From OFTM291 sp041741375 (GTDB lineage: Bacteria; Gemmatimonadota; Gemmatimonadetes; Gemmatimonadales; GWC2-71-9): a stretch of DNA of 64,000 bases. The translations under genes and the position numbers were made by a program. The stretch spans positions 1-64,000 of the forward strand of contig JBGSKF010000095.1 in NCBI GenBank assembly GCA_041741375.1. The letters are read 5' to 3'. The stretch's first letter is position 1. Every line of letters starts with the position of its first letter. Positions 1 through 5,707 of this stretch are shown piece after piece. The notes under the pieces are model-generated. The model was not told the DNA's origin. It worked only from the letters and a program-made list of their open reading frames with translations, and ran no database searches.

Positions 1-1788
1 CGCGGCAACCGCACCACCGTGCTCCTTGGCGGCGTCACGGCGCTGTCGCTCGCGGCTGCCGCCTTCGCCTGGCTGCGACCAGCCCCGGAGCCGACGCCCC
101 ACTGGCAGACCATCGTGCTCAGCGACACCCTCGAAACTGACCTGCCGGGATCACTGCTGGCGGTCTCACCGGATGGCAGCAACATCGTCTTCCGGAAGGG
201 GATCCAGAACTCCCCGCTCTGGCTCAAGCGCGCCGACCGCCTCGACGCCACCCCGATTCCGGGGACCGAACGCGGGGCATCCGCCGTCTTCTCGCCGGAT
301 GGCGAATGGATCGCCTTCACCGCCGACCGCCAACTCAAAAAGGTCCGTCCGAACGGCGGCACCTCGATGCTGCTCGCCGATTCCGCGGCGTCGCAGGAGT
401 ACACCATCGCCTGGCTCGATGACGACACGATTCTCTATCCGTCGCCTGACGGGACGTCGATGCGCCGCGTCAGCGCCAGCGGCGGAGGCTACACCGTGGC
501 GCACTCCGATTCCGCCCTGCTGGGCTATGGTCTGGTCAACGCCACGGCGCTGCCCGGATCGCGTGGCGCGCTCCTGACCGTATGCACCTCCAATTGCGCC
601 ACCAGCATCTTGAGCGTACTCGACCTCCGCTCCGGCACCCTGACGGAGCTGTTGCCTGACGTCCTGAAGGGGTGGTATCTGTCGAACGGCTACCTGCTCG
701 GCATCCGGACCGACTTCACCGCGATGGTGGCGCCATTCGATCTCGACCAGTTGACAATCACCGGCCCCGCCACGACCGTGCTGGACGGCGCCATTATCCA
801 CGCCGCCTTCCGGGCGGTGCCGCTCCTGGCCGTGTCGAGGAATGGCACCCTGCTCTACGCGCGCGGCACCAGTGGAAGCGGTTCCGCCGAGTTGGTCCGC
901 GTGAACCGGCGAGGGGAGGTGTCCCGGATCGATACCAGCTGGTCGGGGGCCTTCAATTCCTTCGCGCTGGCCAGGGATGGTCGGCGGATGGCGGTCGGCA
1001 CCGGTACCACCGGTGGTGGGTTGTCCATCTACCTCAAGCAGCTCGACCGTGGCGCCTTCACCCGGCTCACCTTCGGCGGGCAGGATCGCCGTCCAACCTG
1101 GTCCCCCGACGGAGGCACGGTCGCCTTCATCCGTGATTCGCTGAACGGTGGTGGCGTCTACGGCATCGCCGCCGACGGCAGTGGCAACGAGCGGCTGCTG
1201 GCGCGCCTTGATCGTCCGATCCAGGAAGTCGTCTGGTCGGCCGATGGCGAGTGGCTGGTGGTCCGCACCGACAACGGCACCGCGGGCGCCGGTGATCTGG
1301 TCGGCGTGCGCACCCACGGCGACACCGCGCAGGTCCCCCTGGTCGCATCGAGGTTCACCGAGATGCATCCGGCGCTCTCGCCGGACGGTCGCTGGCTGGC
1401 CTACATCTCCGACGAATCAGGCGCCAACGAGGTCTACGTGCGCCCCTTCCCCGCCACCTCCACCGGACGCTGGCAGGTCTCGAACGGAGGGGGCGTCTCA
1501 CCGGTCTGGGGCCCCAACAGCCGGGAACTCTTCTTCATTGACACTGGCAACCGGATGGTGGCCGCCGAGCTGCGCACTGCGACCGGGTTGGAAGTGGTCG
1601 AGCTGCGCCCACTCTTCGAGGTCCGCGGCTACACCCTCGATGTCTTTCACCAGTCGTTCGACCTGACACCCGACGGCAACAGCTTCATCTTCATGCGCCC
1701 GCAGTCGAGCGGCGCCACGGGCGCCAAACCGACGGTGGTCCTGGTGCAGCACTGGCTCACCGACCTGGCCCGGCGACTCAAGCGGTGA
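1..1788 (+). CDS. Ser/Thr kinase-type protein, C-terminal transmembrane and beta-propeller part (5' cut by window)
   Basis: The frame is open from base 1, so the start lies outside the window. The visible part begins with basic residues, then a hydrophobic segment (about residues 7-25), then a long extracytoplasmic region with PD40/TolB-like blades, recognisable by repeated SPDG motifs (AVSPDGSNIVF, FSPDGEWIAF, WSPDGGTVAF, LSPDGRWLAY). The ending (HWLTDLARRLKR) matches the ends of the two intact kinase-propeller proteins at 5704 and 25174 (NWFTELRSRL, NWFTEIRERF). A cytoplasmic Pkn-type kinase domain upstream is therefore inferred, not seen. The propeller probably senses a ligand or protein on the outer face of the inner membrane. 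Confidence 0.85.
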   Translation, partial: RGNRTTVLLGGVTALSLAAAAFAWLRPAPEPTPHWQTIVLSDTLETDLPGSLLAVSPDGSNIVFRKGIQNSPLWLKRADRLDATPIPGTERGASAVFSPDGEWIAFTADRQLKKVRPNGGTSMLLADSAASQEYTIAWLDDDTILYPSPDGTSMRRVSASGGGYTVAHSDSALLGYGLVNATALPGSRGALLTVCTSNCATSILSVLDLRSGTLTELLPDVLKGWYLSNGYLLGIRTDFTAMVAPFDLDQLTITGPATTVLDGAIIHAAFRAVPLLAVSRNGTLLYARGTSGSGSAELVRVNRRGEVSRIDTSWSGAFNSFALARDGRRMAVGTGTTGGGLSIYLKQLDRGAFTRLTFGGQDRRPTWSPDGGTVAFIRDSLNGGGVYGIAADGSGNERLLARLDRPIQEVVWSADGEWLVVRTDNGTAGAGDLVGVRTHGDTAQVPLVASRFTEMHPALSPDGRWLAYISDESGANEVYVRPFPATSTGRWQVSNGGGVSPVWGPNSRELFFIDTGNRMVAAELRTATGLEVVELRPLFEVRGYTLDVFHQSFDLTPDGNSFIFMRPQSSGATGAKPTVVLVQHWLTDLARRLKR

Positions 1789-1991
1789 GACGGGGGAGGG
1801 GCCGAAACCAACCGGTCCAAGAGACGTCTGATCATCGCCGACGATTTTCGATGCCCCCGCGGAGCGGGAGGGATTCGAGGTGACGGGATCCGGGGCGTTT
1901 GCCCTTTCGGTTAGATCTCCCGCCCCAAGGGTGAAGGTGGGGTGTGGGAGAGGGCTAATGCGGGGTGTAGGTGAGGGCAAGAGGCGAGGAA

Positions 1992-2029
1992 TTGACACAA
2001 ATATCGTGTAACACTATTTTTGTGTCATG
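1992..2029 (+). promoter_or_regulatory. vapB promoter with overlapping palindromic operator
   Basis: A near-consensus promoter is visible: -35 TTGACA (1992-1997), 17-nt spacer, -10 TATTTT (2015-2020), then only 6 nt before the ATG at 2027. The start site should fall on or next to the start codon, so the mRNA is predicted to be leaderless. A perfect 9-bp inverted repeat, TGACACAAA (1993-2001) and TTTGTGTCA (2019-2027), brackets the promoter and reaches the start codon. This suits autorepression by the VapBC complex. Confidence 0.7.
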
Positions 2030-2269
2030 AAGAACGTCACACTCTCTCTCGACGAGGACGTCGCCCGTTGGGCCAGGATCCGCGCCGCCGAGCTCGACAC
2101 CAGCGTGTCCCGGCTGCTCGCCGACCAGCTCCGCGAGATGATGGCGCGGGACGTGGCCTACCGTGCGGCGATGCAGCGGTACCTGGCAGAGCCTCCCCGG
2201 GTTCTCCACGACACCGGTCTTCCCTACCCCTCTCGCGACACCCTGCATGGCCGCGCCGATCTTCGTTGA
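2027..2269 (+). CDS. vapB: VapB-type antitoxin, ribbon-helix-helix
   Basis: An 80-residue protein. The N-terminus (MKNVTLSLDEDVARWARI) has the beta-strand plus helix pattern of ribbon-helix-helix (CopG/Arc) DNA-binding domains; the C-terminal half should wrap the toxin. It overlaps the downstream PIN toxin start by 23 bp, indicating translational coupling. It would neutralise the toxin and, with it, repress its own promoter, whose palindrome lies immediately upstream. No ribosome binding site is visible, consistent with leaderless translation. The family assignment rests on pattern and context. Confidence 0.85.
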   Translation: MKNVTLSLDEDVARWARIRAAELDTSVSRLLADQLREMMARDVAYRAAMQRYLAEPPRVLHDTGLPYPSRDTLHGRADLR

Positions 2270-2690
2270 CACCAATGTGCTGGTCTACGCTCGAGACGCC
2301 GCGGCCGGAGACAAGCAGGTCCAGGCTGCGGAGTGGATGACTCTGGCCTGGAGGACCGGTCGCGGTCGGGTGAGCATTCAGGTTCTGCAGGAACTTTACG
2401 TCACGCTCACTCGCAAACTCCAGCCGGGACTCAAGCCTGAGGAGGCTCGACGGGAAGTCCGCGCGCTCCTTCCCTGGCAGCCGATCCCGGTCGATCCCGG
2501 TGTTCTGGAGAGCGCCTGGAACCTCCAGGACAGGTTCACCCTCTCGTGGTGGGATGCCCTCATCGTGGGAGCAGCCCAGGCCACACAGTGCCGCTACCTC
2601 CTGACCGAGGATCTCCAGGACGGGCAGGACCTCGATGGACTCCTTGTCGTGAACCCCTTCCGCCACGCCCCCGATTCGCTCCCCTCCTGA
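2247..2690 (+). CDS. vapC: PIN-domain toxin ribonuclease (VapC-like)
   Basis: 147 residues. The start at 2247 (MAAPIFVDTNVLVYARD) puts the first PIN-domain aspartate in the usual FVDTNVL motif. Further acidic positions are visible in LQELYVTLTR (Glu), SWWDALIVGAAQ (Asp) and YLLTEDLQDG (Asp), giving the normal four-acid Mg2+ site. PIN toxins are Mg-dependent endoribonucleases that cut tRNA or rRNA. The gene overlaps the antitoxin gene by 23 bp. Length and motifs are complete, so it looks functional. Confidence 0.9.
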   Translation: MAAPIFVDTNVLVYARDAAAGDKQVQAAEWMTLAWRTGRGRVSIQVLQELYVTLTRKLQPGLKPEEARREVRALLPWQPIPVDPGVLESAWNLQDRFTLSWWDALIVGAAQATQCRYLLTEDLQDGQDLDGLLVVNPFRHAPDSLPS

Positions 2691-2775
2691 CACTTTCATT
2701 CGGTCCCCCAGTCACCTCCTTCACACTTCACACTTCCGCCTTCACACTTCCCCGTCTGGCCCTTCTCCCCCCGTG

Positions 2776-2802
2776 GGGCTAACTTGTGACAGTCCACTGA
2801 CA
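2776..2802 (+). promoter_or_regulatory. Kinase-associated upstream element, copy 1
   Basis: GGGCTAACTTGTGACA followed by a second TGACA exactly 11 bp after the first (TGACA at 2787-2791 and 2798-2802). The same block occurs before 3878 and 25174, each time about 30 nt ahead of a kinase gene start. Here it precedes a kinase gene that has lost most of its coding sequence. It may be an alternative-sigma promoter or an activator site; its function is inferred from recurrence only. Confidence 0.55.
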
Positions 2803-2831
2803 TCCTCGCGTCCTGCCCATCCCGGAATCCC

Positions 2832-3029
2832 GTGAACCCACCGGAACGCCTGAGCGCCGCCCGATCGTTGGCGTGGGCAGACGGGCAGACCATCCGCGCC
2901 CTCGAGCTGGTATGGGTTGAGCGCGATGGCCGCACCACTCCGCTGGGGATCGCGCCGGACAACTACCGGTGGCCCCGCATCTCGCCGGATGGGGGACGCC
3001 TGGTCGTGGTCTCATTGGGGATTTGGTGA
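2832..3029 (+). pseudogene. Kinase-propeller remnant with large internal deletion
   Basis: The first about 10 residues (MNPPERLSAA) match the start of the kinase fragment at 3878 (MNPLERLSAA). They are joined directly to a piece of propeller (LVWVERDGRTTPLGIAP, then RISPDGGRLVVV) that in intact homologues sits several hundred residues later. The entire kinase domain and membrane segment are missing. The reading frame survives for 65 codons, but this cannot be a working kinase. It carries the shared kinase promoter element upstream and is followed at once by the promoter of a Phd/PIN module. Confidence 0.7.
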
Positions 3030-3035
3030 TATGAC

Positions 3036-3070
3036 TTGACAGGCTCTTTCAGGATGGTCATTATAGCCTG
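3036..3070 (+). promoter_or_regulatory. Promoter of the Phd/PIN module, predicted leaderless
   Basis: -35 TTGACA (3036-3041), 17-nt spacer, -10 CATTAT (3059-3064), 6 nt, then ATG at 3071. The spacing is identical to the vapB promoter at 1992. No Shine-Dalgarno sequence can fit in the 6 nt. Confidence 0.55.
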
Positions 3071-3364
3071 ATGACAACTGCTTCCGTTTCCGAGGCCAAG
3101 AACCAGCTCAGTGCCCTGCTCCGCCTCGTCCAGGCTGGACAATCCGTGCTCATCACCGACCGGGGTATCCCGGTGGCCCGGCTCGAGCCGGTGAGGCTCG
3201 GGGTCGGTATCTCGCCGGGAGTTCTCAGCCTCGCCCAACAGGGACTGGTTCAGCTCCCCGAAGGCGAGCCCAATGCCGACTGGCTCGACCTCCCTCGTCC
3301 CGCTGTGACCTCCGGGCCCTGCGGCTCCGCCCTCCTTCTGGAGGAGCGACGCGAGGGCCGATGA
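3071..3364 (+). CDS. Phd/YefM-family antitoxin
   Basis: 97 residues with the Phd/YefM pattern: VSEAKNQLSALLRLVQAGQS followed by VLITDRGIPVARLEPV. The N-terminal half is the DNA-binding and dimerisation fold and the C-terminus is the toxin-binding tail. Its stop codon overlaps the toxin start in an ATGA arrangement, indicating coupled translation. It should neutralise the PIN toxin downstream and repress the operon. Confidence 0.85.
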   Translation: MTTASVSEAKNQLSALLRLVQAGQSVLITDRGIPVARLEPVRLGVGISPGVLSLAQQGLVQLPEGEPNADWLDLPRPAVTSGPCGSALLLEERREGR

Positions 3365-3795
3365 GGTTCTGGGATTCCTCCGCCCTCGTCCCCCTCCTGG
3401 CACCGGAGCCGGGGACCGAGCGCATGATGATCTTGATGCGCGAGGATCCGGCGGCGGCAGTCTGGTGGACCACCCCGGTCGAATGCGCTTCCGCGCTGGC
3501 GCGACTGGCTCGCGAGAAACGGATGTCGCGCGACGATGCCACCCTGGCCACCGGGCTCCTCGCCACCGCCACGCGGGGGTGGAGCGTGGTTCCGCCCACC
3601 GACCCCGTGCGTCACCAGGCGATGCGACTGCTCCGCCTTCATCCCCTGCGCGCAGCTGACGCGCTCCAACTCGCCGCCGCGCTGGTTCTCGCCGAGCACG
3701 ACCCGCGCACCCTCCCCTTCGTCACCCTGGATGACCGGTTGGCCCTGGCCGCGGAACAGGAGGGGTTTGAAGTGATGGGAGGAACCCCGGACTGA
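3361..3795 (+). CDS. PIN-domain toxin ribonuclease
   Basis: 144 residues. It opens with FWDSSALVPLL, the PIN metal-site aspartate in a D-S-S-A variant of DTN. The conserved Glu is in VECASALARLAR, and later acids are in LRAADALQLAAALV and FVTLDDRLALAAEQEGF, the usual C-terminal PIN signature. The start codon overlaps the antitoxin stop (ATGA). All expected motifs are present, so it looks active. The RNA target is unknown. Confidence 0.88.
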   Translation: MRFWDSSALVPLLAPEPGTERMMILMREDPAAAVWWTTPVECASALARLAREKRMSRDDATLATGLLATATRGWSVVPPTDPVRHQAMRLLRLHPLRAADALQLAAALVLAEHDPRTLPFVTLDDRLALAAEQEGFEVMGGTPD

Positions 3796-3821
3796 GGGCT
3801 TCTGGCCGCTCTCCTCCCGGC

Positions 3822-3848
3822 GGGGTAACTTGTGACAGTCTCCTGACA
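3822..3848 (+). promoter_or_regulatory. Kinase-associated upstream element, copy 2
   Basis: GGGGTAACTTGTGACA with the paired TGACA 11 bp downstream (3833-3837 and 3844-3848). It lies 29 nt before the GTG start of a truncated kinase gene at 3878. The core TAACTTGTGACA is identical to copies 1 and 3. Confidence 0.55.
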
Positions 3849-3877
3849 GTCGACCTCTCGTTCATGCCCGGAGCAGT

Positions 3878-4141
3878 GTGAACCCACTGGAGCGACTGAG
3901 CGCGGCCCTCGCCGACCGCTATTCACTCGTGCGCGAGCTCGGCCAGGGTGGCATGGCGACGGTCTACCTGGCCCAGGACCTCAAGCACGACGGCAAGGTC
4001 GCGCTCAAGGTCCTGAAGCCCGAGTTGGCCGCCGTGCTCGGTGCCGAACGGTTCGTGGAGCGATATGGCCGAGACTGGTTGTGCTCCATCATTGCCGGCG
4101 CTCATTCGGGCGATGGCCGGGAAGCCGGAGGGACGGGATAG
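3878..4141 (+). pseudogene. Truncated Ser/Thr kinase gene, N-terminal lobe only
   Basis: The first about 61 codons match the intact kinase at 5704 closely: ADRYSLVRELGQGGMATVYL (glycine-rich loop), the VALK lysine, and LAAVLGAERFV. Homology stops abruptly near 4060. The remaining 26 residues (from about ERYGRDW) resemble nothing in the kinase family, and the frame ends at 4141. The catalytic HRD and DFG motifs are absent, so no kinase activity is possible. A RelBE module starts about 90 bp after the frame ends. Confidence 0.8.
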
Positions 4142-4229
4142 CGCCTGGGGGCTGGACACGGGCACGTGGTACGATAGATTGCGCCATGTATTAATAGTAT
4201 TTGCTATCACCTGGCATCAGGAGGAAACG

Positions 4230-4454
4230 GTGCCCACCGTCCAGATCAATGCCCGCATCGATCCCAGGCTCAAGCAGGTCCTTGACGAGTTCTGCCGTTC
4301 GCGCGGCCTCGTGATGAACCACTTCATTCAGGAGGCGATCCTCGACCGCCTGGAGGAATTCGAGGATATCGAGGACCTCAAGGCGATCCGCCACGAACCA
4401 ACCCGTCCCCTCGCCGAGGTGCTGGCGGAGCTGAAGCGCGATGGCGCACTATAG
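4230..4454 (+). CDS. RelB/RHH-type antitoxin
   Basis: 74 residues. The GTG start at 4230 follows an AGGAGG ribosome site (about 4218-4224), unlike the leaderless-looking antitoxins nearby. VQINARIDPRLKQVLDEFC is a ribbon-helix-helix start. The C-terminus (LAEVLAELKRDGAL) is a typical RelB-like toxin-binding tail. The last codons overlap the toxin gene by 14 bp. The AT-rich stretch before it (TATTAATAGTATTTGCTATC, about 4193-4209) is the likely promoter and operator. Confidence 0.85.
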   Translation: MPTVQINARIDPRLKQVLDEFCRSRGLVMNHFIQEAILDRLEEFEDIEDLKAIRHEPTRPLAEVLAELKRDGAL

Positions 4455-4701
4455 GGTCGAGGTCAGCAGGACGGCGGAAAAACAACTGCGAAAGCTCAAG
4501 GCCCTGGACCAGGGCCGGGTCGTCCATGCCCTGATGGGGTTGGCGGACGACCCCCATCCCCCCGGCTCGCGCAGGCTGAGTGGGTATTCCGACGTCTTCC
4601 GGATCCGCGTCGGCGTGTACCGGATCCTGTACAGCGTGGAGGGTCGCCGGTTGACTGTGATCATCCTCAAGATCGGACACCGCAGGGACGTGTATCGGTG
4701 A
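4441..4701 (+). CDS. RelE/ParE-family toxin
   Basis: 86 residues, normal length for the family. It has the typical RelE sequence: YRVEVSRTAEKQLRKL at the start, a central segment with PPGSRRLSGYSDVFRIRVG, and an ending YRILYSVEGRRLTVIILKIGHRRDVYR. RelE proteins cut mRNA on the ribosome; the basic and aromatic residues (Arg in FRIRVG, Tyr in YRILY, His-Arg near the end) sit where catalytic residues are found in active members. It overlaps its antitoxin gene. Confidence 0.92.
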   Translation: MAHYRVEVSRTAEKQLRKLKALDQGRVVHALMGLADDPHPPGSRRLSGYSDVFRIRVGVYRILYSVEGRRLTVIILKIGHRRDVYR

Positions 4702-4761
4702 GCACAATGCCAGACCGCCTTTCCGCCGCCCTCTCGGGCTCGCAAGTGAGGATACTCCGCC

Positions 4762-4881
4762 ATGAAAATTGACGCCCTCGGGGCAAGCCTTTCCGACCGC
4801 GACCGGATCGAGCGCGAGCTCGATCAGGCGGGATCGCCACGGTCTTCCTCGCGGAGGACGGGAAGCGGAAGCGCCGAGCCC
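4762..4881 (+). pseudogene. Third kinase N-terminal remnant, frameshifted
   Basis: ATG at 4762 is followed by LSDRDRIEREL, matching LADRYRIEREL of the intact kinase at 5704. The reading frame then shifts inside the glycine-loop codons. In another frame the DNA still encodes GIATVFLAEDGKRKRR, matching GMATVYLAEDLKHKRK. Homology ends after about 120 bp. It is the third broken kinase start in 2 kb and is directly followed by the small-protein and nucleotidyltransferase pair. Confidence 0.75.
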
Positions 4882-4925
4882 CTGGCGTCTGGCCGAGCCT
4901 CTCCGGCGACAGTAGATTCGACACC

Positions 4926-5198
4926 ATGAACAGGGATGTGTTGCCGGGAGCCGAGTTGGTGGAGCAGGGCCTCCGCGATCTCGACGACCATGCCGAGACC
5001 GTCGAATCGCTGCTCGTCTCGCTCGGCGCTCCCGGCCTGCGCACGCTGGGACTCCACGTGCCCGAGCCATGGGCGGAGCCCGAACTCCGGCTCTACCGGC
5101 TGCTCGCGGAGAGGCACGGTGCCGGGGCCCATGCCCGGTACAACGCCCTCCTGCGTCGGCTGGTGAGCTTCCAGCGTGCCAGCGCATGCGCGACGTAG
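4926..5198 (+). CDS. Small protein paired with a nucleotidyltransferase (possible antitoxin)
   Basis: 90 residues, family not recognised. It is leucine- and acid-rich and mostly helical-looking (VEQGLRDLDDHAETVESLL). The stop codon overlaps the start of the DUF6036-like gene by 13 bp, a layout typical of two-gene TA operons in which the first gene encodes the antitoxin. The antitoxin role is inference from position. No DNA-binding motif is evident. Confidence 0.6.
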   Translation: MNRDVLPGAELVEQGLRDLDDHAETVESLLVSLGAPGLRTLGLHVPEPWAEPELRLYRLLAERHGAGAHARYNALLRRLVSFQRASACAT

Positions 5199-5707
5199 CG
5201 GATCAGGCGCGGATCGAGGCCTTCCTCACGGCGCTGGCGCGCGAGGCGACGGCCGACCTCGACGTCTATCTCGTCGGCGGCACCTCGGCCGTTCTGGTGG
5301 GGTGGCGCCCGACCACGATCGACATCGACCTGGTGATGCGCCCGGAATCGGACGCCCTGCTTCGGGCGATTCCCGTACTCAAGGAGCGGCTCCGGTTGAA
5401 CGTCGAGCTCGCCTCGCCCGACCAGTTCATTCCGGTGCCTCCCGGCTGGGAGCAGCGCAGCCCGGTCATCGTCCGCATCGGGAAGGTCACCTATCACCAC
5501 TACGATTTCACGGCTCAGGCGCTGGCCAAGATCGAGCGCGGTCACACTCGCGACCTGGCCGACGTCGAGGCAATGCGGGCAAGGGGACTGATCACCGGCA
5601 CCGAGGTGCGGCGCCAGTTCTCCCTGCTGGAGCCGCAGCTGTATCGCTTTCCCGCCATTGACCCTCCCTCGTTCCGCCGCGCCGTGGACGCGATCTTTCC
5701 GCCATGA
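5186..5707 (+). CDS. DUF6036-type nucleotidyltransferase (AbiEii-like)
   Basis: 173 residues from ATG 5186, where the conserved part begins. VYLVGGTSAVLVGW followed by TTIDIDLVM is the nucleotidyltransferase signature (G-G-x..D-x-D) of the DUF6036/AbiEii-related group. A basic segment with LAKIERGHTRDLADVEAM matches the downstream part of the family. Such proteins act as toxins or tRNA/NTP transferases in TA pairs. The gene overlaps the preceding small gene and its TGA overlaps the ATG of the kinase gene at 5704, so all three are likely cotranscribed. Confidence 0.75.
   Translation: MRDVADQARIEAFLTALAREATADLDVYLVGGTSAVLVGWRPTTIDIDLVMRPESDALLRAIPVLKERLRLNVELASPDQFIPVPPGWEQRSPVIVRIGKVTYHHYDFTAQALAKIERGHTRDLADVEAMRARGLITGTEVRRQFSLLEPQLYRFPAIDPPSFRRAVDAIFPP

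Noticed and set aside
166..1368. Long open frame on the minus strand opposite the first propeller gene
   Set aside because: Opposite a strong coding frame in high-GC DNA; its Gly/Arg/His-rich translation has no family pattern. Similar mirror frames occur opposite almost every gene here.
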